DNA from: an uncultured Prochlorococcus sp.
GTDB taxonomy: Bacteria > Cyanobacteriota > Cyanobacteriia > PCC-6307 > Cyanobiaceae
Assembly: GCA_902564235.1 (NCBI GenBank)
Contig: CACFAG010000003.1
Location: forward strand, 1 to 64,000
DNA: 64,000 bases
Direction: 5' to 3'
The notes beneath the pieces were generated by a model that did not search any database, was not told the origin of the DNA, and was given only the letters and a program-made list of their open reading frames with translations. Made by a program: the position numbers and the translations under genes. Positions 10,329-25,237 of the stretch are shown here, piece after piece (the first letter of the stretch is position 1; every line of letters begins with the position of its first letter).

Positions 10329-10664
10329 TTACTTTTTGATATCTTCTTGACTTTTATCATTCTTATCATTTTTTTTAAACTTTATTTCTCCTGTAATAGT
10401 TCTCTTGATTGGTAAATTTGCTACTAATGCAGTCATTCTGTCCTCCGTCTCTAAACTTACAGCCACCTCTTCAAAGTCAATCTCAACATATTTAGCGACA
10501 ACATCGAGTATTTCTTTTCTCATTTTATCTAGAAGATCAGTTGTTAAAGAGCTCATATCAACTCTGTCATGAGCAAGTACAAGTTGTAATCTTTCTCTAG
10601 CGGTGTTGGCACTAGCCGTCTCTCTGCCAAGTAACTTGTTTATAAGATCTCTGAGGGTCATCAT
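10329..10664 (-). CDS. minE: cell division topological specificity factor MinE
   Basis: A MinE of 111 residues. The anti-MinCD helix region ([14 protein letters not shown]) is clear and is followed by the dimerising topological specificity domain ([25 protein letters not shown]). The lysine-rich C-terminal tail is an extension. It is the last gene of a minC-minD-minE run on the minus strand and lies 1 bp after minD. Stimulates MinD ATPase to drive pole-to-pole oscillation that centres the Z ring. Confidence 0.96.
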   Translation of the reverse strand: MMTLRDLINKLLGRETASANTARERLQLVLAHDRVDMSSLTTDLLDKMRKEILDVVAKYVEIDFEEVAVSLETEDRMTALVANLPIKRTITGEIKFKKNDKNDKSQEDIKK

Positions 10665-10665
10665 T

Positions 10666-11481
10666 TTAAAAAACTTTGGTTTGCATTAATCTCATGAATT
10701 TATCTTTAAGGCTTTTACCTTCCTTTTTGGGGTCAATAATTGGTACATCCTTCCCTATAAGTCTTTGAGAAACATTTAAATAACATTTTTTTGCAGGAGA
10801 TCTTCCATCTGTAAGTGTCAGTGGCTCACCCCGATTTGTACTTATTATTACCTGTTCATCTTCTAAAACAATACCTAACAAAGGTAAAGAAAGTATTCCT
10901 TTGACATCATCGATAGATAGCATCTCTTGACTTGCCATCATGTTGGGACGAACTCTGTTGATTACAAGTTGAATAGGCTCAATATCAGAAGTATTAAGAA
11001 TTCCAATTACCCTATCGGCGTCGCGTACTGCAGATAATTCCGGGTTAGTTACAACAATAGCTTCTTTACAAGCTGCAAGAGCATTTTTAAAGCCATCTTC
11101 TACACCAGCAGGACAATCTACTAAGACAAAATCAAATTTCTCACTAAGCATTTCACTAATTTTTTTCATATCTTCGGGCTTCATCCAATCCAGCATCCTT
11201 GGATCCCCAGCAGGTAGAAGAGCAAGATTAGGTTCCTTTTTATGTCTAACCAATGCTTGGTCAAGACGACAAGTCTTGTCTAGAACATCTTGAGCCGTAT
11301 AAATGATGCGATTTTCTAATCCTAAAAGAAGATCTAAATTTCTTAAGCCAAAGTCAGCATCTAATACAGCAGTTGCAGCTCCGCTATTAGCAAGTGCTAT
11401 GCCAAGGTTTGCAGTTAAAGTGGTTTTACCAACTCCTCCTTTACCTGAACAAATTAATATTGTGCGAGTATTTTTCCCCAC
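10666..11481 (-). CDS. minD: septum site-determining ATPase MinD
   Basis: A ParA/MinD P-loop ATPase of 271 residues. The deviant Walker A ([10 protein letters not shown]) is at the N terminus, switch I/II regions include [12 protein letters not shown] and [11 protein letters not shown], and the C terminus ends in the amphipathic membrane-targeting helix ([14 protein letters not shown]). Works with the flanking MinC and MinE on the inner membrane. Confidence 0.98.
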   Translation of the reverse strand: MGKNTRTILICSGKGGVGKTTLTANLGIALANSGAATAVLDADFGLRNLDLLLGLENRIIYTAQDVLDKTCRLDQALVRHKKEPNLALLPAGDPRMLDWMKPEDMKKISEMLSEKFDFVLVDCPAGVEDGFKNALAACKEAIVVTNPELSAVRDADRVIGILNTSDIEPIQLVINRVRPNMMASQEMLSIDDVKGILSLPLLGIVLEDEQVIISTNRGEPLTLTDGRSPAKKCYLNVSQRLIGKDVPIIDPKKEGKSLKDKFMRLMQTKVF

Positions 11482-11592
11482 AGTTTTAAGGATTTTCCAA
11501 ATAATAAAGCCACCTGCAGAAAGTTAAATATTTTAAAGATTAAGTAATTCTTAAATTTATCTAGTTTGAATTAATTTATTGCAAATGATTAA

Positions 11593-12255
11593 TTAATTTT
11601 TAGTTTCGATTACATGTGGTTTGATAACTATCGTTTGTTTATCTATTACCGCAATTTCTGGATAATAATTTTTGGGTTTATCCTTTGGCCCAATAGCTAT
11701 TACATCTGCAATACGTAATTGTAAAGGGTTTAGATAAAGTGAGGCAATGGAGGCATTTTTATTTCCACTTTTCCCCGCAAATGCGATCCCAAGTAATTTG
11801 CCCCAAACGTAAATGTTTTTCTTGGCGGAAACTATTGCTCCTGGATTAACGTCTCCAATAATGCATAGGTTTCCATTTGAAGATATTCTGTCACCCGATC
11901 GAACTGTTCCTTCGTGAAGAATATCGTGTTTGTTCTTTGACCTAAATAAAAGTAACTTATTTTTAATCTCTTGTTCTTTAAGAAAAGTTGAATCTATTTT
12001 TAAAGACTTTCCACCAAGAATTGTATCTCTACTATTTGAGTAAATGTATACGGAACTAACGTTAATTTTGTCAAAATAATTTTTTAATTTTGATAATTGA
12101 TGAGAACTTATTGATTCGTTGACGGCGAAAATTTTGGCTTCAAGAGGTTCTTTCATGGAAGCAAATTTTTTGAAAATTTCATGGATATTATCTAAATCTA
12201 ATAAAGAATAAATTTCTAAATATTTACTTTTAGTATTTTTTAAAATGATTTCCAT
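11593..12255 (-). CDS. minC: septum site-determining protein MinC
   Basis: 220 residues. The C-terminal beta-helix domain is recognisable (HEGTVRSGDRISSNGNLCIIGDVNPGAIVSAKKNIYVWGKLLGIAFAG), including the RSGxxxxxxGDxxxGxxVxAGG-type surface that binds MinD. The N-terminal FtsZ-antagonist half is divergent. Position upstream of minD confirms the call; the 111 bp gap to minD leaves room for a separate promoter. Confidence 0.93.
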   Translation of the reverse strand: MEIILKNTKSKYLEIYSLLDLDNIHEIFKKFASMKEPLEAKIFAVNESISSHQLSKLKNYFDKINVSSVYIYSNSRDTILGGKSLKIDSTFLKEQEIKNKLLLFRSKNKHDILHEGTVRSGDRISSNGNLCIIGDVNPGAIVSAKKNIYVWGKLLGIAFAGKSGNKNASIASLYLNPLQLRIADVIAIGPKDKPKNYYPEIAVIDKQTIVIKPHVIETKN

Positions 12256-12266
12256 TGAATTAAATC

Positions 12267-13523
12267 TTAGGAATTATTTTTTAATAATGAAATTTCATTT
12301 TTTATATCATTTTTGATCACACTTGGGTAAATAATAAAAGAGCTTTCCTCAGATCTCATTAAAGTTTTTATTAAAGCAGAGCTATTTTCTAATGAGCTTT
12401 GATAAGAGCCGTCCCATATTTTTAATGCATTGTTAGATTCAAAACCTTTAAAAGACTTTTCCTTAATCCCGCAAAATATTTCTGAATCATAACCGTTTTT
12501 TTCGCATAATTTTCTGGCATATGCAAGGATTTTTAATCTATCAATTTTACTTAAAAAACTTATATCTGATGCGTTTAGTAAATCTCTGTCAATAAACATT
12601 TTGCATAGTGTAGAAAGTGGCTCAAAAGATTCATCTTTCCATCTAATCAAATGATAGTAAAAGGTTACATCATCATTTCTTATGAAATCATCAAAATCAA
12701 CCTTTGCAGGAAAAAATATCCATTTGTGTAGAGAATTATCTAACCATATTTTCTTTTCAAAATTATTTTTTATTGTATAAATTATTTTTTCCAGAATCCA
12801 TGTTGAAATTTCGTTTATTCTGTGATTATAGATTGTTCTGTACATTAAGTTTCTTAGTACAAGGAAATGCTCAATAGCAATTACTCCTTTTGGTTTTATA
12901 CCGATATTTCCATCAGGTGAAAAAGTAAGGGCTGAAATAATTCTTTCTAAGTCAACTAAGCCATAGTTAGTACCGGTGTTGTAACTATCGCGTAAAAGAT
13001 AATCGAGACGATCGCAATCTATCTCACTACTAATCAATGTTTTTAGAGGTTTTGAAAATAGTTGTTTTGATTGAAATAATTCACCAATTTTTCTGGGTAA
13101 TTCGTTGTCATACTTTTTAAGGATTGAATTAATTGGAGAATAATTTTTAACTAAGTTTAGAGACCACTGTTCGTGATTATGCTCGAATATTGTTTCGCTG
13201 GTATGGCTTAAAGGTCCATGACCTAAATCATGTAATAAAGCTGCTCCATAAAGAACAAATTTGTTCTCACAAAACGAAGGTTTACTTTCAATCAACCTTT
13301 TATAGATCTTTCTTGCGATACAAAAAACGCCAATTGAGTGGGTAAATCTACTCGCTTCTGCTCCGTGAAAAAGTAATAATGCCGCCCCTAATTGTTTTAT
13401 TCTTCTTAATCTTTGAAAAGCAATTGTATCAATTAATTCCAGAACCATTAATTCTTCTGGCTTCCTTGAATCAAATACTATTTCTTTATGAATTGGATCA
13501 TGAAACACTCTTTTGATACTCAT
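12267..13523 (-). CDS. HD-domain phosphohydrolase (dGTPase-like)
   Basis: A 418-residue metal-dependent phosphohydrolase. The HD motif is intact: the H...HD cluster is visible as RFTHSIGVFCIA, LLHDLGHGPLSHTSE and, later, SSEIDCDRLDYLLRDSYNTG with the final D. These match the dNTP triphosphohydrolase/SAMHD1-like branch, so a nucleotide substrate is likely but not shown by sequence. It lies 11 bp upstream of minC on the same strand. Confidence 0.88.
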   Translation of the reverse strand: MSIKRVFHDPIHKEIVFDSRKPEELMVLELIDTIAFQRLRRIKQLGAALLLFHGAEASRFTHSIGVFCIARKIYKRLIESKPSFCENKFVLYGAALLHDLGHGPLSHTSETIFEHNHEQWSLNLVKNYSPINSILKKYDNELPRKIGELFQSKQLFSKPLKTLISSEIDCDRLDYLLRDSYNTGTNYGLVDLERIISALTFSPDGNIGIKPKGVIAIEHFLVLRNLMYRTIYNHRINEISTWILEKIIYTIKNNFEKKIWLDNSLHKWIFFPAKVDFDDFIRNDDVTFYYHLIRWKDESFEPLSTLCKMFIDRDLLNASDISFLSKIDRLKILAYARKLCEKNGYDSEIFCGIKEKSFKGFESNNALKIWDGSYQSSLENSSALIKTLMRSEESSFIIYPSVIKNDIKNEISLLKNNS

Positions 13524-13560
13524 AGTTTTTAAGATTTTTAATTTTTAATCTTTTGCCATC

Positions 13561-14847
13561 TCAAGGCTTTATTCCTTCATTGCTTAATTCAATTGATTGA
13601 ACTGAAACTTCTTCTTTTTCTAGAAGCGACCCTAAAAATAATTCTGCATTCCTCACCCACTTATCGTCAGTACTTCCATAATCACTTGCATCTGGAAGAT
13701 CAAGTAATTTTTCAGGAGTCATACCTTGGCCTTGAATATTATTACCTTTGGGGGTTAGGTAACTAGCCACTGTTATAGCAATACCACTATCTTCTCCCAA
13801 ACTTTTTAGGGATTGAATCAAACCTTTCCCGTATGTTTGTTCTCCCATAAGAATTGATCTTTCATTGTCTTGTAAAGAACCAGCAAGTATTTCACTGGCA
13901 CTTGCAGTTCCTTTATTTACTAAAGTCACCATTGGTCCATCAAAAGATGTCTCTTTTTGAGCAATAATTGCATCTTTGATTCCATTTCTATCTTTTGTTT
14001 CGACTACAGGTTTCTCGCTCAATAATGAGTCTGCAACTGCTATTCCTGAGCTTACTAGTCCCCCTGAATTATTTCTAAGATCCAAGATCAAGGCCTCAAC
14101 CTCTTTCTCTTTTAACTCTTCAAGTGCCTCTTCAACTTTTTCGGGTACGCTTTCGCTGAATTGAGTTATCCTTAAATATCCTATTGTATGAGAATCATCT
14201 CTCAATCTTTTTGTTCTAACTGGTCTGAGATCTACTGATCTCCTCTCTAGATCGACTTCCCTAATTTCTCCTGATTCCGAAGATACTTTAACTAAAACTT
14301 TTGTCCCTGATTCACCTCTTAACTTAGAGGCAGTATTTGCAAGCCCTAATTTTTCTGATGAGATTCCGTCCACTGTCTCTATCAAGTCTCCGCTTACTAT
14401 TCCAGCTTCTTCAGCTGGCGAACCCCCAAGAGTAGAGATAACTTTAACTTTATTGTCATCATCTTCACCTAATTGAAGTCCAACACCATTAATTTCACTC
14501 CCAAAATTACTTGATTTTAGTAGTTCATAATCTTTTGGGCGTAAAACTCTCGTGTAGGGATCGTCTAGAGGTCTTAACATGTCTTCAATTGCGGAATAAG
14601 CCTCTTCACTTGTTTCAATTTGTTTCTGTAATGTTTTTTGTCTAATTCTTTTCCATTGGATTTCATCAAACTTTTCTGGATCATAAAAACCTTCGTTTAC
14701 TAAGGTCCAAGCATCAAGTACTAATTGCCTGCTATCACTGAGAGCATCTACTCTTTCAATCAACAAAAGATTGATAGAAAATACGATGATCATTGATGCA
14801 GTGATCACAGTTTTGAATGTTAAAAGTTTGTTAAAAGATGAATTCAT
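13561..14847 (-). CDS. ctpA: carboxyl-terminal processing protease CtpA
   Basis: A serine protease of the thylakoid lumen/periplasm that trims the C-terminal extension of pre-D1 so the Mn cluster can assemble. An N-terminal signal/anchor (TFKTVITASMIIVFSINLLLI) precedes a PDZ domain (GVGLQLGEDDDNKVKVIS...GDLIETVDG) and the S41 catalytic domain, with the nucleophile in GTASASEILAGSLQDN and the lysine in GEQTYGKG. I start at the internal ATG (MNSSFNK); the track ORF begins at an upstream TTG. Confidence 0.95.
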   Translation of the reverse strand: MNSSFNKLLTFKTVITASMIIVFSINLLLIERVDALSDSRQLVLDAWTLVNEGFYDPEKFDEIQWKRIRQKTLQKQIETSEEAYSAIEDMLRPLDDPYTRVLRPKDYELLKSSNFGSEINGVGLQLGEDDDNKVKVISTLGGSPAEEAGIVSGDLIETVDGISSEKLGLANTASKLRGESGTKVLVKVSSESGEIREVDLERRSVDLRPVRTKRLRDDSHTIGYLRITQFSESVPEKVEEALEELKEKEVEALILDLRNNSGGLVSSGIAVADSLLSEKPVVETKDRNGIKDAIIAQKETSFDGPMVTLVNKGTASASEILAGSLQDNERSILMGEQTYGKGLIQSLKSLGEDSGIAITVASYLTPKGNNIQGQGMTPEKLLDLPDASDYGSTDDKWVRNAELFLGSLLEKEEVSVQSIELSNEGIKP

Positions 14848-14917
14848 TGGGTTAAGTGTTAACACCAAGTATAAGAATTTTAAGTAAGCTCTTTATATCA
14901 AAGCTAATTTTTTTTGG

Positions 14918-15574
14918 ATGGCGAATTCCTCATCTGTTTATGACTGGTTTCAAGAAAGGCTTGAAATCCAAGACATAACTGACGACGTAACTTCCAAGTA
15001 CGTACCCCCTCACGTAAATATTTTTTATTGTTTAGGAGGCATAACTTTAGTATGCTTCCTAATTCAATTTGCAACAGGTTTTGCAATGACTTTTTACTAT
15101 AAGCCAACAGTTACACAGGCTTATAATTCAGTTAGTTATTTAATGACCGATGTAAGTTTTGGATGGTTAATAAGATCCGTGCATAGATGGAGTGCATCAA
15201 TGATGGTTTTGATGTTAATCCTTCATGTCTTTAGGGTTTATCTTACCGGAGGTTTTAAAAGGCCAAGAGAATTAACTTGGGTTACAGGTGTTGTGATGGC
15301 AGTAATAACTGTTGCTTTTGGAGTTACAGGATATTCACTACCTTGGGATCAGGTAGGTTATTGGGCAGTCAAGATTGTTTCAGGTGTTCCTGCTGCAATA
15401 CCAGTAATTGGTGACTTTATGGTTGAACTACTTAGAGGTGGAGAAAGTGTTGGGCAATCCACTCTTACCAGATTTTATAGTCTTCATACTTTTGTATTGC
15501 CATGGTCGTTAGCAGTTTTTATGTTGATGCACTTTTTAATGATTCGTAAACAGGGTATTTCAGGTCCTTTATAA
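14918..15574 (+). CDS. petB: cytochrome b6
   Basis: The 218-residue b6 subunit of the cytochrome b6f complex, with four transmembrane helices. The sequence begins [38 protein letters not shown]; the Cys is the covalent heme ci ligand. Heme histidines sit in [22 protein letters not shown] and SLHTFVLPW...[11 protein letters not shown]. Divergent from ctpA and followed by petD. Confidence 0.99.
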
Positions 15575-15607
15575 ACTCTTATACTTAAATCAACAATAGT
15601 TCTCCAT

Positions 15608-16090
15608 ATGTCTACATTAAAAAAACCAGATCTATCTGATCCAAAACTGAGAGCAAAGTTAGCTAAAGGTATGGGCCATAATTATTATGGTGAACCAGCT
15701 TGGCCTAATGACTTACTTTATATCTTCCCGGTAGTCATCTTGGGAACTATTGCCTGCGTAGTTGGATTAGCAGTTCTTGATCCTGCAATGTTGGGAGACA
15801 AAGCTAATCCTTTTGCAACACCCCTAGAAATACTACCTGAATGGTACCTTTATCCAGTTTTTCAAATACTTAGGGTTGTTCCTAATAAACTTTTGGGTAT
15901 CGCACTACAAACATTAATTCCACTTGGACTAATTATTTTACCCTTTATCGAAAACGTTAATAAATTCTCTAATCCATTTAGAAGACCAGTAGCAATGTCA
16001 GTTTTCTTATTCGGAACTTTTCTAACAATATATCTTGGTATTGGGGCATGCTTGCCAATTGATAAATCACTAACTTTAGGGTTATTTTAA
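15608..16090 (+). CDS. petD: cytochrome b6f complex subunit IV
   Basis: 160 residues, three transmembrane helices, starting [35 protein letters not shown]. The Qo-site PEWY motif is present ([17 protein letters not shown]). Cotranscribed with petB across a 33 bp gap. Confidence 0.99.
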   Translation: MSTLKKPDLSDPKLRAKLAKGMGHNYYGEPAWPNDLLYIFPVVILGTIACVVGLAVLDPAMLGDKANPFATPLEILPEWYLYPVFQILRVVPNKLLGIALQTLIPLGLIILPFIENVNKFSNPFRRPVAMSVFLFGTFLTIYLGIGACLPIDKSLTLGLF

Positions 16091-16092
16091 GC

Positions 16093-17532
16093 TTAAATAT
16101 TAAACATATCTAGATCGTTATACTCATTTCTTAAGAAATGATTCATTAATAGAAATCCAACAATTGTCCAAGTTTGATATGTTCTTGATTGTTGTCCAAC
16201 CCAAGTACCTGTAGGACCATCAAAATATTCTGCCCATTCTTGCTTAGGTAATTGATTAAGTTGACACCAATATGATTCCTCTATTAAAGATTTCATTTCT
16301 TCCATGAGAATCACATCTTCAGACCCATAATTTTTTTGATGCAAAAGGACAGCTGTACCAAAAAACCAAAGTAAACTTGGCCAATGACCACCGTTATGGT
16401 AACTCCAAGGCCAATTCTTTGGATCAGATCCTGTCTTATTTTGCCATTCTTCGACATCCATATGAGGATGACAAATTCTCATAGGCATTTGAGCCATCAA
16501 ATGATGTCTGTTATGTAAAACTAATCTAAATAAAGCTCTTTGCTCTTCAGGAGGCAGTACTCCGAAAATACATGCTAAAGAGTTGCCTAAACTGTAAAAT
16601 CGAAAGTCGGGCCTTCCTGTCCTAATATTTCCTATTAAGTACCCACCTCTATTCTCTAGCCAATCTTGTAGCCATGAGGGAACCACTTGAGGTTGAACGT
16701 TAAATTCATTGAAGTGTTGATCATCACCATATTGCTCAGTTGGCCTTCTTCTTAAAATTTGCATCGTTTGGCTGGTAACCCAATAATGTTTCAAAAGAAA
16801 ACTTCCTAAATCTTTAACCCATTGATTTGTAAGAATAAGTCTTTGATCTAAAAGTCTACTTACATGATCTGCTCTACTTAATTCCATTAAGTTAATACAA
16901 CTTTTTAAACATCCATGAAGTAAAACTTCAACTTCTAGAGGCGCTCCCCATACATCCATAGGTCTATCAATCATAAATGCGCAATCTGGAACAAAAAGTA
17001 CTGGAGTACCCTCAAACGTTGGATGTAGAACCAGATCTAATAGGAGTTGAATACCTCTTTGAACTCTTTGACTTTTTCCGAAGGCATAATCACCGCTTTT
17101 ATTGACATAATACCAACATAAAATGGGCCACCATAAACTTGCATCGGCGGAAGTTATCCTCCCTATCGATCTTTGTCCATAGTCTCCAATGAGCTGTCCA
17201 TTTTCTTCAACGAAACTAGTAGGAAATACACCACGTGTTTGGTAATTAGAGCTTTGTAACTCAAGGCATACACTTAGGAACTTTTTAACAATTTCATACC
17301 GTTTTTGGGTAATGAGGTAAATCATTACAGGAACATTGTCTCTTAAAAATATTTCTCCATAATTTAATTTTTTATTTTTTGTTGGGTGTTCTAGTGCAGC
17401 AACGCTTCCCACTAACTCGCCTGATATTTCAACCAAAGTCTTTTCGAAGTGTTTTTTTGCATTTGTTACAATTTTCTCTTCATCAGAACTTGGTCTTACT
17501 CTTAAATTTTTTTGACTAAATCTTTCTGCCAT
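16093..17532 (-). CDS. alkaline/neutral invertase (GH100)
   Basis: Hydrolyses sucrose to glucose and fructose in the cytoplasm. The 479-residue length and conserved blocks (YGEIFLRDNVPVMIYLI, SADASLWWPILCWYY, MRICHPHMDVEEWQNKTGSDPKNWPWSYHNGGHWPSLLWFF) match GH100. Only 2 bp separates it from the convergent petD. In Prochlorococcus it would act on sucrose made as compatible solute or carbon store. Confidence 0.92.
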   Translation of the reverse strand: MAERFSQKNLRVRPSSDEEKIVTNAKKHFEKTLVEISGELVGSVAALEHPTKNKKLNYGEIFLRDNVPVMIYLITQKRYEIVKKFLSVCLELQSSNYQTRGVFPTSFVEENGQLIGDYGQRSIGRITSADASLWWPILCWYYVNKSGDYAFGKSQRVQRGIQLLLDLVLHPTFEGTPVLFVPDCAFMIDRPMDVWGAPLEVEVLLHGCLKSCINLMELSRADHVSRLLDQRLILTNQWVKDLGSFLLKHYWVTSQTMQILRRRPTEQYGDDQHFNEFNVQPQVVPSWLQDWLENRGGYLIGNIRTGRPDFRFYSLGNSLACIFGVLPPEEQRALFRLVLHNRHHLMAQMPMRICHPHMDVEEWQNKTGSDPKNWPWSYHNGGHWPSLLWFFGTAVLLHQKNYGSEDVILMEEMKSLIEESYWCQLNQLPKQEWAEYFDGPTGTWVGQQSRTYQTWTIVGFLLMNHFLRNEYNDLDMFNI

Positions 17533-18133
17533 TTCATTTATATCCCTTTATTTAAGCCTAGTTGTTGAACGATACTTTGAACAAATAAAAAATTAATAAA
17601 AAATTTTTGTATAAAAGGTTGCACAATCATGGTCGGATGGTTTAGTATTTCCTTCTGGGCAGAAATATTCTTTTTGCATTATTCAAGCAGTTACTTTAAA
17701 TCTGATTTTTGGTAAATGAGTGAATTTTTTGAAGATTTGATTTCGATCAATATTTTCAGCCAGAAGAAGGGTTTACCCTTCTAAATGAGTTATACATTTA
17801 TTGTTTAACTCCGCACCTAGAAAATTTAAAAACTTAGGAACTGATGCTTTTATTGCGTCAAGAATAACTAAATTTTTTTTGTTATCTCAAGATGTAAATG
17901 CAATAAAGGTGTGAGGTCCCGTCAAGAATATATAAAATGTCATCAATTGCTAACTTTTGGCTTTGATGTAAACGGATCTGAGATCTTGGAAAGTCACTTT
18001 AGAAATATTTTTAATGTGCACTCAATGTAATCCTTAAAATTTAAGGAGGCTTAAGCTAAATACATAAACAGAAGTTTTTATTTGGATAAAAGCAATTCAA
18101 TTTGAGTAGATTTATCTACAAAAGGATTTGAAC
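17533..18133 (+). promoter_or_regulatory. rrn upstream region and leader (no convincing gene)
   Basis: About 600 bp between the invertase start and 16S with no convincing gene. A 28-codon ORF (MVGWFSISFW...) near 17630 is the only translatable piece and has no support. The region must hold the rRNA promoter and the 5' leader with processing sequences. Confidence 0.6.
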
Positions 18134-18135
18134 AC

Positions 18136-19617
<1,482 letters not shown>

Positions 19618-19740
19618 ACAGGGAGACAACAAAATGTTTAATATTATTTTGTCACCTTAGGTCGATCGGTATCTCACGTTTTTAATTTATTAAGAATTTC
19701 ATTTCCTAAGTTTTTCTAGGTCACACCCATTATTTTTCCT

Positions 19741-19814
<74 letters not shown>

Positions 19815-19826
19815 TATCTCTATGTT

Positions 19827-19899
19827 GGGGGTATAGCTCAGTTGGTAGAGCGCCTGCTTTGCAAGCAGGATGTCAGCGGTTCGAGTCCGCTTACCTCCA
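19827..19899 (+). tRNA. tRNA-Ala (TGC) in the 16S-23S spacer
   Basis: Acceptor GGGGGTA/TACCTCC, anticodon arm CCTGCTTTGCAAGCAGG (TGC) and TTCGAGT T-loop. It follows tRNA-Ile by 12 bp. Confidence 0.98.
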
Positions 19900-20155
19900 C
19901 TGATTACCACCTCTTCCATAACCGGTAGAAAGGAAATGTTTTGAGTTGTGATCAAATTCTGAAAGAATCTAGCTTCCTAATGAAATCATTAAGATGCTGG
20001 ACTCATTGAATTAATTTCATTGTTTTCAGAGAACCTTGACAACTGCATAGATTATTTTTAAAGACAATAAGCATCTTTAATGATGCAGATTTATTATTTG
20101 TGCGAATGCATTAATAACAATTCTATTAAGCTGATGCTTCATTTTTGAAGTTATT

Positions 20156-23032
<2,877 letters not shown>

Positions 23033-23094
23033 TAAACTTAATTTATTGTTTTTAATTTATAAAATTTTCTATGCAGTTCTCAAGGTTCATACTA

Positions 23095-23212
23095 TCCTGG
23101 TGTTCATGGCGATGTGGAACCACTCCGATCCATCTCGAACTCGGTTGTGAAACGCATCAGCGGCGAAAATATTTAGGGGGTAGCCCCTTGAGAAAATAGC
23201 TCAATGCCAGGT
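23095..23212 (+). rRNA. rrf: 5S ribosomal RNA
   Basis: About 118 nt starting TCCTGGTGTTCATGGCG, with loop B/C region CCACTCCGATCCATCTCGAACTCGG and a 3' arm (TGCCAGG) pairing to the 5' end. Located 60 bp after 23S. Confidence 0.93.
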
Positions 23213-23221
23213 AAAATATTT

Positions 23222-23257
23222 AAAAGGGTTTACTCTTCTTGAGTAAGCCCTTTTTTA
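23222..23257 (+). terminator. rrn operon terminator
   Basis: A 13 bp stem (AAAGGGTTTACTC / GAGTAAGCCCTTT, one G-T wobble) with a 5 nt loop and a T6 run. The 3' edge overlaps the mutM stop, so it may also act on the convergent mutM transcript. Confidence 0.92.
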
Positions 23258-24133
23258 TTTTTGGCATCTAGAACACCAATGGGTACTTCTTCCAGTAATT
23301 TTTTGTCTTTCAATTAAATTTCCACATTTACGACATTCTTTTCCAGTTCTCCTATAGACATTTGTCTGTAAACCAAAATTCCCATTTTCTCCTTCCAAGT
23401 CCCTAAAATCGCTAAATGTAGTACCACCAGAACCTATACTTTTTTTTAATACAGTTACAATTGATTCTTTAAGCTTGATTAACTCATGTTTTTTTATTGT
23501 TCGAGCTTCCCTAAAAGGAGAGATGCCAGCAGAGTATAAACTTTCATCAGCATAAATATTACCTATACCGGCCACTATTGTTTGATCTAATAAAATAGAT
23601 TTTATAGATTTTGTTCTTTTTGAAATAACTTTCTTAAGGTAATTTGCATCAAATTCTTTAGAAAATGGCTCTGGTCCTAATGAACCTAATCCTTTAATTA
23701 TTTCGTTAAGCGATAGGTCTTTATTAATCCACCACATTTGACCAAAACTTCTTACGTCAATGTACCTAAGCTCATTATTATTTTTATCGAAAAATCTTAT
23801 TCTTGTATGTTTACAAGGATGAGTTGATTTTTCAATGAATTTAAAATATCCCGTCATTCTTAGATGAATTACAAGAAATCCGTTATTTTGTGAATTTTCT
23901 ATAGGAAATTGAGTATTCTCATTTTGAACTCCTCTTAATTGAGCTATTAAATATTTTCCTCTTCTATCCCATTTATAAATAAGTGAGTTCAGAAGGCCTT
24001 TAATGAATTCTTCTTTGTTTGATGGGAATGCAACAGTTGAATCCCTACAGACTTCTATTTTTTTAATAATAAAATTATTTAGTTTTTGCTCTAAACCTCT
24101 ACGAACAGTCTCTACTTCAGGTAATTCAGGCAA
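23255..24133 (-). CDS. mutM: formamidopyrimidine-DNA glycosylase
   Basis: Removes 8-oxoG and other oxidised bases. The catalytic N-terminal proline follows the Met ([15 protein letters not shown]), the H2TH region includes [26 protein letters not shown], and a C-terminal zinc finger has CRKCGNLIE...STHWCSRCQ. Length 292 is normal. 4 bp downstream of psaE on the same strand. Confidence 0.97.
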   Translation of the reverse strand: MPELPEVETVRRGLEQKLNNFIIKKIEVCRDSTVAFPSNKEEFIKGLLNSLIYKWDRRGKYLIAQLRGVQNENTQFPIENSQNNGFLVIHLRMTGYFKFIEKSTHPCKHTRIRFFDKNNNELRYIDVRSFGQMWWINKDLSLNEIIKGLGSLGPEPFSKEFDANYLKKVISKRTKSIKSILLDQTIVAGIGNIYADESLYSAGISPFREARTIKKHELIKLKESIVTVLKKSIGSGGTTFSDFRDLEGENGNFGLQTNVYRRTGKECRKCGNLIERQKITGRSTHWCSRCQK

Positions 24134-24137
24134 TTAT

Positions 24138-24347
24138 TTAAGCTTTCTCTAATTCACTTTCTGCGAAATTATTTGTATTTGCTCCACCATCAGTTCCGCT
24201 TATACCAGCGTAATTTACTTTATCGAATCTAACTACACAGTTATATTTAATACCTGAGGTATCAACTGAAGCAACTTTACCTATTTCATTGTACCAATAT
24301 GATTCTGGTCTTTTTACTCTTACTAGATCTCCTCTTGAAATTGCCAT
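24138..24347 (-). CDS. psaE: photosystem I reaction centre subunit IV (PsaE)
   Basis: A 69-residue SH3-like stromal subunit that supports ferredoxin docking and cyclic flow. [29 protein letters not shown] and [22 protein letters not shown] are diagnostic. Confidence 0.98.
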   Translation of the reverse strand: MAISRGDLVRVKRPESYWYNEIGKVASVDTSGIKYNCVVRFDKVNYAGISGTDGGANTNNFAESELEKA

Positions 24348-24427
24348 TACTATTAATTTAACTCATTAAAGAATAACTCATTATTAATATTCTTAGAGAA
24401 ATTATTCACACATATTAATTAAAAGTT

Positions 24428-25165
24428 TTAACAAAAATCATTTATTAAATTATTTTCGAATTCTTCTTTAGCAGGTTCCGGACCCTTCCATTTTTTCCCT
24501 GGAATTCTCACATTTAATTGATTTGTATCGCAATTGATTGAAAGGATCAGTTTTTCATTTTTTTGATTTAATACATTCAAAACTTTTCTACCTTTAATTT
24601 CTTCATCAGATTTACTTTGAATAATTAATGGACCATAAAATTGTCTATCTATAATAAGTAATTCATTATTTCTCTTATTTTTAATTTTTTCATGATTTTC
24701 TAAACTAATTGATTCATTTTTGTTTAATAAGAGCTTTTGTCCAACTTTTATAGAATCTGGATTGTCGAGATTATTAATTTCGATCAAATATCCTAAATTT
24801 AATTTATGTATATTTGATATGTCGGTAAGATTTTCACCTGTTTTAACAATATGATAATTTTTTAAATCTGATTGTTTTTTTGAATTATTAGTGGATTCGG
24901 AGATAATAAGATTTTGTCCTACAAAGATATAGTTTTCATCATTTAATTCATTTAAATTGATAATTAAATTCTTGTCTATTGAATATAATTCTGAAATACT
25001 CGAAATTGTATCCCCTATTTTTACAATATGAATTTTTCTTATTTCATCTTTATTTTCAGTAATTGACTCTTTTTTTGCAATATTCTCAATATTTTCTTCT
25101 GCTTTTACCAATGAGTAATTAAAAAAATTCATTAGTACTGCAATCACTAAAAATACTAATTTCAT
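24428..25165 (-). CDS. secreted LysM-domain protein
   Basis: 245 residues with an N-terminal signal peptide (MKLVFLVIAVLMNFFNYSLVKA). Two LysM repeats follow: HIVKIGDTISSISELYSIDKNLIINLN at about 46-90 and HIVKTGENLTDISNIHKLNLGYLIEIN at about 104-150. The C-terminal third is unrecognised and ends NDFC. LysM binds peptidoglycan, so a periplasmic wall-associated role is likely; no catalytic domain is seen. Confidence 0.88.
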   Translation of the reverse strand: MKLVFLVIAVLMNFFNYSLVKAEENIENIAKKESITENKDEIRKIHIVKIGDTISSISELYSIDKNLIINLNELNDENYIFVGQNLIISESTNNSKKQSDLKNYHIVKTGENLTDISNIHKLNLGYLIEINNLDNPDSIKVGQKLLLNKNESISLENHEKIKNKRNNELLIIDRQFYGPLIIQSKSDEEIKGRKVLNVLNQKNEKLILSINCDTNQLNVRIPGKKWKGPEPAKEEFENNLINDFC

Positions 25166-25237
25166 TATTTTCGGTATTTATTTAAAGATAATCTCTTAAT
25201 TCAAAATCGCTAGGCTTTTGAGAAGAATTTAAGTAAT

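Noticed and set aside
17630-17716. 28-codon ORF (MVGWFSISFW...) before the rrn operon
   Set aside because: Too short, in the rRNA leader, and not supported by any family.
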